In this document: in pieces, positions 17,710 to 26,399 of the stretch | Layout of the letters: each line of letters begins with the position of its first letter | How positions within the stretch are numbered: position 1 is the first letter of the stretch | Assembly (NCBI GenBank): GCA_964421565.1 | Contig: CAYQXJ010000013.1 | Location: 48,947-112,946, forward strand | Source of the DNA: CAYQXJ01 sp964421565 | GTDB taxonomy: Bacteria; Planctomycetota; Brocadiia; SM23-32 | Direction of reading: 5' to 3' | DNA length: 64,000 bases | Notes under the pieces: model-generated | What the model was told of the DNA's origin: nothing | The model's input: the letters and a program-made list of their open reading frames with translations, nothing else | The model's database searches: none | Program-made: the position numbers and the translations under genes

Positions 17710-18689
17710 GCGTGGCTCTCCCGGTAGAGGCGCGCGATGATCTCCTCGATCGGAGGATTCTCCACGAACAGGTCGCGGACCCTGTGGTTCGCCGTTATCC
17801 GCGCGATCAGCTCCGCCGTCGCCACCTCCGAGGGGTCGAAGCGCAGCGTGACACGGTGGCCGTTGTCGCGAAAGACCTGTGCCTGCGGGTGGGTCACCGT
17901 CTCCGCCTCGTCCAGCAGGTCCACGATGAGCAGCCGCTCGCCCGTGACCTGCGCCCGTAGTCGGGAAAGCGGACCGTCGAACAGGACCCGCCCGTGGTTG
18001 ATCAGAATGACCCGCTCGCAGAGCGCCTCAATATCGTCCATATCGTGCGTGGTCAGCACGACCGTCACTCCCCGTTCGTGGTTCAGTTCCCGCACGAAGT
18101 CACGTACGGCCAGCTTGCTGACGGCGTCGAGGCCGATGGTCGGCTCATCGAGGTACAGGATAGGGGGCGAATGAAGCAGCGACGCGGCTAGGTCGCAGCG
18201 CATGCGCTGGCCCAGGCTGAGTTGGCGGACAGGCGTGTCGAGCAAGCCGCCGATCTCGAGCCGCTCCACTAACTCCGCGTGTGAGCGCCGGTAGTCGGGG
18301 GCGGGCACTCGGTAGATTTCACGCAGCAGGTCGAACGACTCAACGACAGGCAGGTCCCACCAAAGCTGCGTGCGCTGCCCGAACACAACACCGATACGGC
18401 GGGCGTTCTCAATGCGGTTCTGCCAGGGAGTTATCCCCAGGACCTGGACTCGCCCCGAGTCGGGCACCAGAATGCCCGACAGGATCTTGACTGTAGTTGA
18501 CTTGCCGGCGCCATTCGGGCCGATGTAGCCGACGACTCCTCCAGCGTCTAATGTGAACGAGACGCCCCTGAGCGCGTCGACGGTGCGGTGGCGACGCAAC
18601 GCCAGTCCCTTCAAGGCACCCCAGACGCCCGGGGTTCTCTCGGCCACACGGAAGGTCTTTACCAGGTCTTTGACGACTATCTGGGACAC
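17706..18689 (-). CDS. ABC transporter ATP-binding protein (COG4586-like)
   Basis: 327 aa from the GTG at 18689, which has GAGGAGG upstream and leads straight into SQIVVKDLVKTFRV; the frame is open for 41 more codons but these are low-complexity. Walker A GPNGAGKST, signature LSLGQRMRCDLAASLLH, Walker B ILYLDEPTIGLD, H-loop VLTTHDMDD. The signature reads LSLGQ rather than LSGGQ, as is usual in this subfamily. A C-terminal extension of about 80 residues is present. It energises the two permeases downstream. Substrate unknown. Confidence 0.9.
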   Translation of the reverse strand: MSQIVVKDLVKTFRVAERTPGVWGALKGLALRRHRTVDALRGVSFTLDAGGVVGYIGPNGAGKSTTVKILSGILVPDSGRVQVLGITPWQNRIENARRIGVVFGQRTQLWWDLPVVESFDLLREIYRVPAPDYRRSHAELVERLEIGGLLDTPVRQLSLGQRMRCDLAASLLHSPPILYLDEPTIGLDAVSKLAVRDFVRELNHERGVTVVLTTHDMDDIEALCERVILINHGRVLFDGPLSRLRAQVTGERLLIVDLLDEAETVTHPQAQVFRDNGHRVTLRFDPSEVATAELIARITANHRVRDLFVENPPIEEIIARLYRESHA

Positions 18690-19014
18690 GGCGCCCTCCT
18701 CGGAACCTGAGCTTGGAGGCCCCGTTGACGCACGGGGGTGCTGCAGTTTCGGCGAGAGGAAGCCGGCGCTTGCTGCCCGGCGTGGGGCAGATCGCCCGGG
18801 AGCATATGTCACGGAGAACTGGCGTGAGGAACAGGCGCAACGATGGCGCCCGGCCTCAAGGAATGAGCGAGAATACTAACGACACATCAAGTGCGTGTCA
18901 AGCGCACATCGGCGCGAGAGGGGGGGGGCACCATACAGTTGATGGTATGTAAGGAGTCGGGACACATCAGTGGATTAGGGGAGCCGTATGCATGAAGACT
19001 CTCTGGTGGTGGGC
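18690..19014. other. Intergenic region with no recognisable gene
   Basis: About 325 bp between the ABC ATPase start and the dapL stop. It contains a poly-G tract (near 18920) and a small dyad CATAC...GTATG (about 18931-18950), but no convincing terminator or coding frame. It likely carries the ABC operon promoter. Confidence 0.4.
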
Positions 19015-20193
19015 TCAGGTGCTCGCCGTTGCGATGCGGCCGAGCGCCTCCCTGAGAAGCTCGTCGGGGTAGGTGAGGGAGATGCGGAAGTAGCCCTCGC
19101 CACACTCGCCGTAGCCCAGACCCGGTGTAACGACCACGCCGCTCTTCTCGAGCAGGTCGGCGGCGAAGGCAGCGCTTGACCCTTCGTACTTCGGCGGCAC
19201 GGCCGCCCAGACGTAGATCGTGGCCCGCGGCGGCTCGATGCTCCAGCCGGCGCCGTTGAGGGTGTCTACTACTGCGTCGCGTCTTCGGCGGTAGACCTCG
19301 TTGATGGGCGGTACCAGCTCGTCCGCCATGTCGATCGCCTTCGCTGCGGCGAACTGGACGCCCCTTAGCACGCCGTTGTCGATGTTCTCCTTGACTGTCC
19401 GCAAAGCTGCTACACTGCTCGCGTTACCGACCACGGCGCCAGCCCGCCAGCCGGTCATGTTAAAGGCCTTGCTGAGCGAGAAAAACTCAACGGCCACATC
19501 GTCGGCCCCTTCGACTTGCAAGATGCTCGGCGCTTGGTATCCGTCGTAAGTGTTCAGGCAGTAGGGGTTGTCATGTGCGATGAGGATGTCGTTCTGGCGG
19601 CCGAACTCCACTGCCCGCTCGAAGAATTCCAGCGGGGCGGTTGCCGTTGTCGGATTGTGGGGATAGTTCAACCAGAGCACCTTCGCCAGCCGCCGCACTT
19701 CCCGCGGGATGGCCTGGAAGTCGGGCAGGTATTCGTTCTCCGCCAGCAGGGGGACTTCGTAGCTGACGCCGCTGCAGAAAACGGTGCCGATGTTGTAGGT
19801 CGGGTAGCCGGGCCGAGGCACAATGCACAGATCGCCCGGGTTCTGGGTGGCGAAGGCGAACTTGGCGATGGCATCCTTGCCACCCATGGTTGTGACGACC
19901 TGGTTCTCTGCCAGCTCTACGCCCCAGCGGCGGCGGTAGAAACTGCGGACTGCCTCGGGGTACGCATCAACAGGGTTGTCACAGCCGTAGCGGTGGCGGT
20001 TCGCATCATCGGCGTTCTGCACGGCGCGACAGAGCTCTCGCACGACGGGGTCGGGGGTCGGCATGTCGGGGTCGCCGATGCCGAGGGATATGACCTCCTT
20101 GCCTTCGGCACGGCGAGCGGCGATCTTGCGGCGCAGGTCGGCGAACAGGTAAGGGGGCAACTTGCTCAGTCTCTCGGGCAGCAGTATCTGCAT
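19015..20193 (-). CDS. dapL: LL-diaminopimelate aminotransferase (DapL-type) or close class I/II aminotransferase
   Basis: 392 aa. PLP-binding lysine in FFSLSKAFNMTGWRAG (about residue 231). Other fold-type I features are LGIGDPDMPTPD near residue 37, KDAIAKFAF, VPRPGYPTYN, NYPHNPTTA, AHDNPYCLNTYDG and the C-terminal FRISLTYPDE (Arg binds the carboxylate). The GIGDPDxPTP start and SKxxNMTGWRxG fit DapL, which transfers amino groups from glutamate to tetrahydrodipicolinate in a one-step route to LL-diaminopimelate for lysine and peptidoglycan. Related aspartate and alanine aminotransferases look similar, so the enzyme name is likely but not certain. It lies 18 bp downstream of another aminotransferase on the same strand. 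Confidence 0.8.
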   Translation of the reverse strand: MQILLPERLSKLPPYLFADLRRKIAARRAEGKEVISLGIGDPDMPTPDPVVRELCRAVQNADDANRHRYGCDNPVDAYPEAVRSFYRRRWGVELAENQVVTTMGGKDAIAKFAFATQNPGDLCIVPRPGYPTYNIGTVFCSGVSYEVPLLAENEYLPDFQAIPREVRRLAKVLWLNYPHNPTTATAPLEFFERAVEFGRQNDILIAHDNPYCLNTYDGYQAPSILQVEGADDVAVEFFSLSKAFNMTGWRAGAVVGNASSVAALRTVKENIDNGVLRGVQFAAAKAIDMADELVPPINEVYRRRRDAVVDTLNGAGWSIEPPRATIYVWAAVPPKYEGSSAAFAADLLEKSGVVVTPGLGYGECGEGYFRISLTYPDELLREALGRIATAST

Positions 20194-20211
20194 GGCGATT
20201 CTCCGGTAGTC

Positions 20212-21477
20212 TCAGGCCTCAAGCTGCTTCTCAACGGCCGCCAGCTCTGCGCAGACGGCGAGCACGTGGGTGGCCTGTGTCAGTTCCTCCAGAGGCGGAA
20301 AAGTCGGGGCGATTCGGATGTTTCGGTCTTGGGGCTCTTCCCCGTAGGGAAAGGTTGCCCCGGCGGGAGTCAATTGCACGCCGGCAGTTGCTGTCATCGA
20401 TACGACTTTCTTTGCGCAGCCCTCGGCCACGTCCAGACTGATGAAGTAGCCGCCTTGGGGCTCGGTCCATTCGGCGAGACCTTTGCCCGCTAAGCGCTCG
20501 GAGAGGATGCTGAGCACGGCGCTGAACTTGGGCCTCAGAATCTCCGCGTGGCGATGCATGTGGCGACGCACGTGCTGCGCATCGCGCAAGAAGCGCACAT
20601 GGCGAAGCTGGTTCAACTTGTCGGGGCCGATGGTCTGTGTGCGCAGGTGGTTCACCATCCATTCCACGTTCTTTGGGCTCGCGGCCATCGCCGCCACGCC
20701 GGCGCCGGCAAAGGTGATTTTGGAAGTCGAGCCGAACACAATCGGACGGTCGGGGTTGCCGGCCTCCCGGCAGGAGTCCAGGACGTTCATCAGTTCCGGC
20801 GGGTCGTCGACCAGGTCGTGCACGGCGTATGCGTTGTCCCAGATGATGCGGAAGTCGGGACTGGCACATTTCATGGATGCCAGGCGCCGAACTATCTCGT
20901 CCGAGTAAACGGCGCCCGTCGGGTTGCTGTACTTGGGCACGCATATGATACCCTTGACGCGGGGATCGCCAGCCAGCTCCTCGACGGCTTCCATGTCCGG
21001 GCCGTCCTCCCGGACTGCAACCGGCAGCATCTCGACGCCCAGGTGTTCGAGCAACGTGAAATGACGGTCGTAGCCGGGGCATGGGCAGATGAAGCGGGGG
21101 GCCGCATCGCCCCAGGGACCGGCCCCGCCGGGCACACCGTGGCTGACCGCGCGGGCAACCGTGTCATGGATAAGCGTCAGGCTTGCGTTGCCGGCCACGA
21201 TGGTTTGCTCTGGCGGGGCGCCGAGCAGCTCGCCGAAGAGCCGGCGTGCTTGCGGCAGCCCGGTGAGGCCGCCGTAGTTGCGGCAGTCTGTGCCGTCCTG
21301 GGACGTGTAGTCACTCGCGTCGACTGCGGTGAAGAGGCCATTCGAGAGGTCAAGCTGCTCGGCGCATGGCTTGCCGCGCGCCATGTTCAAGGACAGCCCG
21401 GTGGCGCACAGCATCTGATACTCCCTCTGCAGTTGCTCCCGTCGCGCCGCAGGATCACTGATGGGGCAATTAGCCAT
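20212..21477 (-). CDS. Aspartate aminotransferase, type Ic (PF12897 family)
   Basis: 421 aa from the ATG at 21477; an upstream open extension of 54 codons is not conserved in character. The N-terminal LNMARGKPCAEQLDLSNGL matches the hallmark of the type Ic aspartate aminotransferases of actinobacteria (LDLTRGKPxxxQLDLS). The PLP lysine is in FGSTSKITFAGAGVA, and IIWDNAYAVHDL provides the conserved Asn-Asp/Tyr environment. These enzymes interconvert aspartate/2-oxoglutarate and oxaloacetate/glutamate. It is upstream of dapL, so the tandem supplies aspartate-family precursors; co-transcription is likely with only 18 bp between them. Confidence 0.85.
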   Translation of the reverse strand: MANCPISDPAARREQLQREYQMLCATGLSLNMARGKPCAEQLDLSNGLFTAVDASDYTSQDGTDCRNYGGLTGLPQARRLFGELLGAPPEQTIVAGNASLTLIHDTVARAVSHGVPGGAGPWGDAAPRFICPCPGYDRHFTLLEHLGVEMLPVAVREDGPDMEAVEELAGDPRVKGIICVPKYSNPTGAVYSDEIVRRLASMKCASPDFRIIWDNAYAVHDLVDDPPELMNVLDSCREAGNPDRPIVFGSTSKITFAGAGVAAMAASPKNVEWMVNHLRTQTIGPDKLNQLRHVRFLRDAQHVRRHMHRHAEILRPKFSAVLSILSERLAGKGLAEWTEPQGGYFISLDVAEGCAKKVVSMTATAGVQLTPAGATFPYGEEPQDRNIRIAPTFPPLEELTQATHVLAVCAELAAVEKQLEA

Positions 21478-21673
21478 GGGTGTAGTTCTCACTTCGGGGT
21501 GTAGGGAAGCGGTTGTCGAGTGCGGATACGTGCCTCCGCCGAAGCGGCCATTATAGGCCAAAAGCCCGCGCAGGCAAGCTCCCGCCGCTGCGGTTGCCCG
21601 ACGCGCACTTCTGCAGCTTGCGCGCGGGCCAGGCTCCATCTAAACTTGACTGTCCACAAGGACGGGAGCGAGT

Positions 21674-22693
21674 ATGGCCAAGATTGGCGCCCTGGATTTG
21701 GAGAAACACCTGGAACGTGTCGAACCTGTGCCGGTATATGCGCTGGTAGGTAATGACGAGGCGTTGCGGGCAAGGAGTCTGGGTATTTTGGAGGGTTTCG
21801 CTGCCCCACAAGACGAGCCCGGCAGCAGCGTGCGACGCTTTGATGGGGGGGGCGAGCCATCCGACGTGTTCGGCGAACTGCGCACTGCCCCCTTTCTCGG
21901 CATGGCGGGGCGCCGTGCCGTGGTGGTAGAGGACGGCGACGCTTTCCTGAAGTCGCACGGGGAGAAACTGGTTGCCTACCTAAAGAGTCCCAGCAGAACG
22001 GGTTCGCTGATTCTGCTGGTCAAGCGGTTGGACGGGCGGACGAACGTTGCCCGAGCTATCCGATCTGTTGGCCTCGAAGTGGACTGCGAAGGCGCTACGT
22101 GGAATCAGGCGCGCACCTGGTGCCGGGAGCGCGCACGAGAGAAGGGCAAGCAGATCTCCTCCGAGGCTGCCTATGCCCTGGTAGAGGCCGTCGGGCCGAA
22201 CGTGCTTGCGCTGGAGAACGAACTCGAGAAACTTGTCGCCTACGTGGGCGAGGCGGGCAGCATAACAGCGGCGGACGTGGGCGAAATGACCGCACAAGCC
22301 CGTTCTCGCTCCATCTATGAGTTAGGTCAGGCAGTCGCCGCAGGCGATACCGCGGAATCGTTGCGGCTCTGCGATGATCTGCTTCTGCGCGGTGAACGCC
22401 GGGAGGGAATCATTGCCGTCCTCGCCCGCCAGGTGCGACAGTACTGGCAGCTCCGACGACTGGCGCAACGCAACGCCTCGCCGGCGGAGATGGCGCGGGC
22501 GGCAGGCATGCCGCCGTTCGCCGTGCGGAAGGTCTCCCCAGTGGTGAGGCGCCTGTCCGATAATTGGTTCGCCCGGCGCCTGCAGATGCTCAGCGACGCG
22601 GATCACGAATCCAAGACCGCATCGTTGAGGTCAGGCGAGGAGCAGACCTGGTTGGAAACGCTTCTGGTGAGGCTCTGCGAGGCAGGCAGGTAG
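21674..22693 (+). CDS. holA: DNA polymerase III subunit delta
   Basis: 339 aa. Clamp-loader delta layout: N-terminal AAA+-like domain without Walker residues (VPVYALVGNDEALRAR, then SVRRFDGG and ELRTAPFLGMAGRRAVVV), a middle domain with VEAVGPNVLALENELEKL, and the C-terminal collar domain (RREGIIAVLARQVRQYWQLR). It opens the beta sliding clamp at primer ends. It is flanked by divergent aminotransferases and a convergent small ORF. A 28-bp hairpin starts at the stop codon. Confidence 0.93.
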   Translation: MAKIGALDLEKHLERVEPVPVYALVGNDEALRARSLGILEGFAAPQDEPGSSVRRFDGGGEPSDVFGELRTAPFLGMAGRRAVVVEDGDAFLKSHGEKLVAYLKSPSRTGSLILLVKRLDGRTNVARAIRSVGLEVDCEGATWNQARTWCRERAREKGKQISSEAAYALVEAVGPNVLALENELEKLVAYVGEAGSITAADVGEMTAQARSRSIYELGQAVAAGDTAESLRLCDDLLLRGERREGIIAVLARQVRQYWQLRRLAQRNASPAEMARAAGMPPFAVRKVSPVVRRLSDNWFARRLQMLSDADHESKTASLRSGEEQTWLETLLVRLCEAGR

Positions 22694-22720
22694 GGGCGGT
22701 GGAGGGAACTCTACCGCCCC
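22693..22720. terminator. Possible bidirectional terminator hairpin after holA
   Basis: GGGGCGGT (22693-22700) pairs with ACCGCCCC (22713-22720), extended by GAG/CTC across a wobble with a GGAA loop. The stem begins at the end of the holA stop and contains the TAG of the opposing small ORF. Neither side has a T-tract, so termination strength is doubtful. Next to it, 22722-22736 is a perfect 7+1+7 palindrome within the small ORF. Confidence 0.5.
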
Positions 22721-22905
22721 ACTGATACGGTATCAGCGAACGCCAACTCATCCGAGTCGGCCAGATCTTCGAACGGATCGTAATCGTCGACATCGTCGGC
22801 GAACATGTCGCGGCGGCTTAGTATCAACTCCCTGTGGCGCTTGCGTATGAGTTCCAGCCGCGACCTGGAGTCCGGCTTCCTGCCTTTGCTCTTACTGCGG
22901 GACAT
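22711..22905 (-). CDS. Small charged hypothetical protein, 64 aa
   Basis: The N-terminal half is strongly basic (MSRSKSKGRKPDSRSRLELI and RKRHRELILSRRDMF) and the C-terminal half strongly acidic (ADDVDDYDPFEDLADSDE). The bipolar charge and lack of stop codons argue for a real small protein, perhaps nucleic-acid-associated, but I recognise no family. It converges on holA, and its stop lies inside the hairpin between them. No obvious promoter. Confidence 0.5.
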   Translation of the reverse strand: MSRSKSKGRKPDSRSRLELIRKRHRELILSRRDMFADDVDDYDPFEDLADSDELAFADTVSVGR

Positions 22906-23241
22906 CGGTCAATGCCTCCTGAATCTTCCAGAACCAAGTTGCTGTGCGACGCCAAGGCCGAAGCACTCCGGCGTACGGCCCGTGCGCAGCGAAGCTATTT
23001 GTCATTATCATGTAAAGAAGCGCCGCGCTGGTATGGCTCGCTGGACGGCCGGAATCATATCCCGGCCCCCAAACGGTAGCGCGACGTGCAACGCAACCCA
23101 CTGCCGCTGTCCGTGGTGTCAAAACGCAACGGCGGATTCACCGGGCTGCGTACAAATCCCAATGGCTGGGCGTTGAAGTACGCTGAAATGATACCCGAAC
23201 CCCATGCCCTTGTCAAGGCCAAAAACGGCCTCGCCAGAAGC
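22906..23241. other. Intergenic region with no recognisable gene
   Basis: About 335 bp. An open frame runs through part of it into the small ORF at 23302, but that upstream part has no start signal and no coding character. No RNA or repeat seen. Confidence 0.4.
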
Positions 23242-23271
23242 TTGCCAACGACCCCCCCCTTGATGCATAAT
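23242..23271 (+). promoter_or_regulatory. Putative sigma-70 promoter of small acidic ORF
   Basis: TTGCCA (23242-23247) and CATAAT (23266-23271) are separated by 18 bp and lie 30 bp before the ATG at 23302. Each hexamer has one mismatch or more from consensus; the position supports the short start. Confidence 0.4.
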
Positions 23272-23301
23272 ACAGGGCAAACCGCTTGCAGGACTCCACG
23301 C

Positions 23302-23535
23302 ATGCAGAAATCCAGATTCCTTTGTTGGTTGCTGGCGCCTCTGGCCAGGCGGAAGTCGAGCGAGGATACCGTTTTGGGGCGCCTCGGCGCCGATTACCAT
23401 GAGCAGCCCGGCGCGCTTCACGAGGACGAGCCACTGCCTGAGGAGGAGGACTGGGAGTGCCCCGAGCGCGACGCAGAACTCATCTACGGCGCCCGGCATG
23501 TGAACGAAGGTGAAGCGCCGGGCGAGAGCGCCTGA
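23302..23535 (+). CDS. Small acidic hypothetical protein, 77 aa (copy 1 of duplicated family)
   Basis: Start ATG at 23302, downstream of a plausible promoter. The N-terminus is basic and hydrophobic (MQKSRFLCWLLAPLARRKSS). The C-terminal 43 residues are very acidic, e.g. EDEPLPEEEDWECPERDAEL. That C-terminal segment recurs in the ORF at 31868-32038 with near-identical DNA (128 bp, about 97% identical). I recognise no domain. The antisense frame is also open, but the sense frame has the promoter and ATG. It converges on the FMN reductase-like gene with eight bases between. Confidence 0.5.
   Translation: MQKSRFLCWLLAPLARRKSSEDTVLGRLGADYHEQPGALHEDEPLPEEEDWECPERDAELIYGARHVNEGEAPGESA
23407..23534 (+). 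repeat. 128-bp duplicated segment, copy 1
   Basis: Matches 31904-32031 at constant offset with about four or five substitutions. It encodes the acidic C-terminus of the small ORF. Flanks on both sides are unrelated apart from a few bases. Confidence 0.85.
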
Positions 23536-23543
23536 GAGCACCG

Positions 23544-24119
23544 TCAGCGTAGTGACCGTCCGAGCCGCCGTGCCTTCCGAAGGTGTTTCTCCGGGATGTC
23601 CTCCATTGAAATGGTGCCCGGCAGCGTGAACTTGCCTGCGACCTTGATCCCGCTGTAGCGACACACCTCGTGAAGTCGGCTGAAGACGGCGCGCGACTGG
23701 TTGAACACCCAATTCAACGGCCAGGGCGTGCTGCATGCCGTGATGAGCACCGCCTTCTTGCCCTTGCCTTCCCGTGCCGTAGGCGCACCGCGCGGTTGCT
23801 CTTCGATGAGGAAGCCGAACAGCCGTTCCAGTGTCCGCAGCATGATCGCGCTCACGTTGCCCCAGTGGACGGGGCTGGCCAGCACGATCATCTCGGCACG
23901 GCGGATGGCAGCCTCCACGCGTTCGATGTCGTCACGGATGATGCACGGAGGCTCTTGCTGGCAGCGCATGCAGCCGGTGCAGTGTCGCACATGCAGTTTG
24001 CTCAGGTGGATGTGCTCGGTCTGGTGCCCGTTCTCCCGGACGCCATCAAGCACTTCTTCGACGATGTGGCTCACGCGGCCATCGGCCCTGGGGCTGCCAT
24101 TTAGCGCTACAATGCGCAC
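23544..24119 (-). CDS. NADPH-dependent FMN reductase / iron-sulfur flavoprotein-like protein
   Basis: 191 aa from the GTG at 24119, with GAGGAGG upstream. Flavodoxin-like fold: phosphate loop LNGSPRADGR, then CTGCMRCQQEPPC (Cx2Cx2Cx5C, about residues 47-59), the compact cysteine set of Isf-type flavoproteins that can hold a [4Fe-4S] cluster, followed by IRDD and SPVHWGNVSA (FMN contact). It probably transfers electrons from reduced ferredoxin or NADPH to an acceptor, possibly in oxidative stress or detoxification. No partner gene is adjacent. Confidence 0.82.
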   Translation of the reverse strand: MRIVALNGSPRADGRVSHIVEEVLDGVRENGHQTEHIHLSKLHVRHCTGCMRCQQEPPCIIRDDIERVEAAIRRAEMIVLASPVHWGNVSAIMLRTLERLFGFLIEEQPRGAPTAREGKGKKAVLITACSTPWPLNWVFNQSRAVFSRLHEVCRYSGIKVAGKFTLPGTISMEDIPEKHLRKARRLGRSLR

Positions 24120-24681
24120 GGCACATCCTCCTCGGTTAAGTGCCCCCGCAGCCTACCATGATACCGTCTGCAGTCCCTAACGGAACCGTAGCAGCCCCGA
24201 GCCGATGATCACCTAAGAGGTCTGACACAAGTGTTCCAGAGATTGACTTTGCCCTTTCACTTCGGGCCATACGGTGCTCAGATGGGCTCTGTTCGAGAGG
24301 GCGGGGCATGAGGTACGTCAGAGCATTGATCGTCGGATGAGCGAAGGACCGAGGGAGGCAGGGGGCGCCGCGCCCCGGGGCGGGCGCCAGTTCCAGGCCA
24401 GCGTCGGCCGGGGAGGACGGCGCGGACGCCGCCGGGCTGTGCGCCCGAGGCAGGTTGGTGGTCCTGCTACACCTGGGTGGTGCAGCGGCAGCTCTCCGTC
24501 AACCGCGCTGAACTGTCCCGAGTAAACGTGGCTCCGAGCCGGGCAGCGCCTGCGGCGCACTTGAACTCTTCGGCGGGGTAGGAGAGCCCCTGTACGGTGA
24601 CGCTTCAGGCACGCACCCGCCAGGCGACGGAGGCGCCCAGCACCGCCCGCGCGTAGAAGATCGGGGGGAACCCCTCAGGGA
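24120..24681. other. Intergenic accessory region without an intact gene
   Basis: About 560 bp, very GC-rich in the middle (24350-24480). A frame beginning near 24271 (TVLRWALFERAGHEVRQSID) faintly recalls the C-terminus of IS110-type transposases, but too little remains to call. No intact gene, tRNA or clear repeat. Confidence 0.4.
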
Positions 24682-25863
24682 TCATCCGCTGCTCTCGTGG
24701 GGGACCACCTCCACCTTCATGCATTCGTCCGGGTTCACTACGATCCCCATGTTCTCCGCCAGTTCGTCCAGTCCCATCCGGTGGGATATCAGCGAGTCGA
24801 AGGGGAAGCGTTCCGCGTGCGCGCCCATCATGGTGAGCACCGGGCCCCAGTTGGTGCCACAATGGAATACGGAATGAATATGCACGTTCTTGGAGGTCAC
24901 GTGCTGCATGACGTTCAACGGGACCGGTTCTCCGGTGTCCACCCAGTTGCCCACCTCGATCACCGTGCCGCCCTTCCTGACCATATCAAGGGCCTCGAGG
25001 AATACCTCCGGTACCCCGGCGGACTCGATCACCAGGTCCGGCCCCACGCCCTCCGTCAGTTCCTTGACCATCTGCACCCGGTCCGCGACGAGCGTCTCCG
25101 ACGCGTTGATCGTGACGTCGGCGTACAGCTCCTTCGCTTTCTCCAGCCTCCTGTCCGCCAGGTCCGTGGCGATGCTTGTGCCCGCCCCGTGGATACGGGC
25201 CATGATCCCATGGAGGATTCCCAGTGGCCCGTTTCCGAGCACCGCCACCGTATCCCCCGGCCCGAAGCCTTCCTTGACCGCTGGGAAAGGATGGGTGGCC
25301 CTGGCCAGGGAATGATAGGCCACGGCCATCTCCTCCACGAAAACCGCCACCTCCGTCGGCATCCCGTCGGGGACCGCGAACAGCGAGGAGCCCGGCGCGA
25401 TGTAGATGTACTCGGCGAACCCTCCCCGCAGGTGGGGCGGCACGTCGACGGTCGGATGGATGCCGTAGGCCATGACCTGATTCTCGCAGGTGGTGTTGTT
25501 GTACTGGTTCCGGCAGTACCAGCACTCGCCGCAGTTCACCTCCACCGCGAGCGCCACCCTGTCTCCTGCCCGGAGGGGCCTGTGGTCGTATTCCATGGTC
25601 TCGGCCGCGTTCTCGCCGATCTCTTCGATCGTCCCGATGATCTCGTGCCCGGGGATAAACGGGAATATGGATTGGCCCCGAATCTCCGTGGCGTCCCCCT
25701 TGAAAATATGCTTGTCCGTCCCGCAGACCCCGCACATCTCCACTTTCAACACCGCCGAATCCCCGTCGATCTCCGGATAGGGATAGCTCCGCGGTTCCAT
25801 GGCTCCCGGTTCCGTCATCACCGCGGCCCTGACATCCTCCCGTCTTGCGGACATCGTGGTCAC
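24682..25863 (-). CDS. Zinc-dependent medium-chain alcohol dehydrogenase family protein
   Basis: 393 aa; ATG at 25863 with AGGAGG upstream. Catalytic zinc ligands: Cys in MCGVCGTDKH (about residue 47) and GHE (about 73). Structural zinc site: CGECWYCRNQYNNTTC (four Cys, about 111-126). NAD(P)-binding GNGPLGILHG (about 209). It oxidises a secondary alcohol or polyol, as in threonine or sorbitol dehydrogenase relatives; the substrate is not fixed. A partial second copy of the same sequence lies 900 bp downstream in window coordinates around the assembly gap, so part of this locus may be duplicated or misassembled. Confidence 0.88.
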   Translation of the reverse strand: MTTMSARREDVRAAVMTEPGAMEPRSYPYPEIDGDSAVLKVEMCGVCGTDKHIFKGDATEIRGQSIFPFIPGHEIIGTIEEIGENAAETMEYDHRPLRAGDRVALAVEVNCGECWYCRNQYNNTTCENQVMAYGIHPTVDVPPHLRGGFAEYIYIAPGSSLFAVPDGMPTEVAVFVEEMAVAYHSLARATHPFPAVKEGFGPGDTVAVLGNGPLGILHGIMARIHGAGTSIATDLADRRLEKAKELYADVTINASETLVADRVQMVKELTEGVGPDLVIESAGVPEVFLEALDMVRKGGTVIEVGNWVDTGEPVPLNVMQHVTSKNVHIHSVFHCGTNWGPVLTMMGAHAERFPFDSLISHRMGLDELAENMGIVVNPDECMKVEVVPHESSG

Positions 25864-26140
25864 CCTCCTGGTTACACCCCTGTCTCTCGTCTCCTGACCG
25901 CCGCTCCTTGCTGACCCTCGGGGCGACAGCCATCACCGATGGAGCATTCTACCACCGATGGACCGCGCCTCAAAGCTGCGGAATGGCAGTGCTGGCGATT
26001 CCCCATCTGCTGTAGAGGCATTACAAATTGTCTTTGGGCATCACAGGATGCGCGTTGAGAAAAGGGGTCTTTGGCTTTCGAAGCATAAACCGTTGCGTTC
26101 GCGAAAGCAGAACGTGCCATTTCTGTGCCCCTCGCGCGAT
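25864..26140. other. Non-coding stretch before the dispersed repeat
   Basis: 277 bp upstream of the dehydrogenase gene. The base composition falls here (AT-richer between 26020 and 26120). No coding frame is convincing. It may hold the dehydrogenase promoter. Confidence 0.35.
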
Positions 26141-26181
26141 GTCAGGTCGGCGCCGGGGATAGCGTCTGAATCCGATTCAAT
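26141..26181 (+). repeat. 41-bp dispersed repeat, copy 1
   Basis: Identical over 41 bases to 29877-29917. It directly abuts the start of the duplicated dehydrogenase fragment (26182), so the junction may be a recombination point or an assembly artefact. Confidence 0.85.
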
Positions 26182-26399
26182 TGGGAAAGGATGGGTGGCC
26201 CTGGCCAGGGAATGATAGGCCACGGCCATCTCCTCCNNNNNNNNNNNNNNNNNNNNNNNNNNNNNNNNNNNNNNNNNNNNNNNNNNNNNNNNNNNNNNNN
26301 NNNNNNNNNNNNNNNNNNNNNNNNNNNNNNNNNNNNGTCGGATGGATGCCGTAGGCCATGACCTGATTCTCGCAGGTGGTGTTGTTGTACTAGTTCCGG
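26182..26399 (-). pseudogene. Partial second copy of the alcohol dehydrogenase gene interrupted by the assembly gap
   Basis: 26182-26236 is identical to 25282-25336. After the N run, 26337-26398 matches 25451-25512 with one mismatch (26392). The intervening part of the intact gene is 114 bp, close to the 100 N placed here. One in-frame stop results from the mismatch (TAG on the plus strand reads CTA on the gene strand, so this base changes a Gln/Asn region rather than ending the gene). Sequence diverges abruptly beyond 26399 into a sulfatase fragment. Either a real truncated duplication or a scaffold join forced by repeat sequence. Confidence 0.7.
26237..26336. other. Assembly gap (100 N)
   Basis: Exactly 100 undetermined bases, the conventional placeholder for a gap of unknown or estimated size. 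Flanking sequence on both sides copies the upstream dehydrogenase gene. Confidence 0.99.

Noticed and set aside
24271..24530. Possible remnant of an IS110-type transposase (LRWALFE-like stretch)
   Set aside because: Only a handful of residues match by eye, with no ends, no direct repeats and no second motif.
24697..25914. 405-codon open frame opposite the alcohol dehydrogenase
   Set aside because: Histidine- and arginine-rich shadow of a clear dehydrogenase with zinc motifs.
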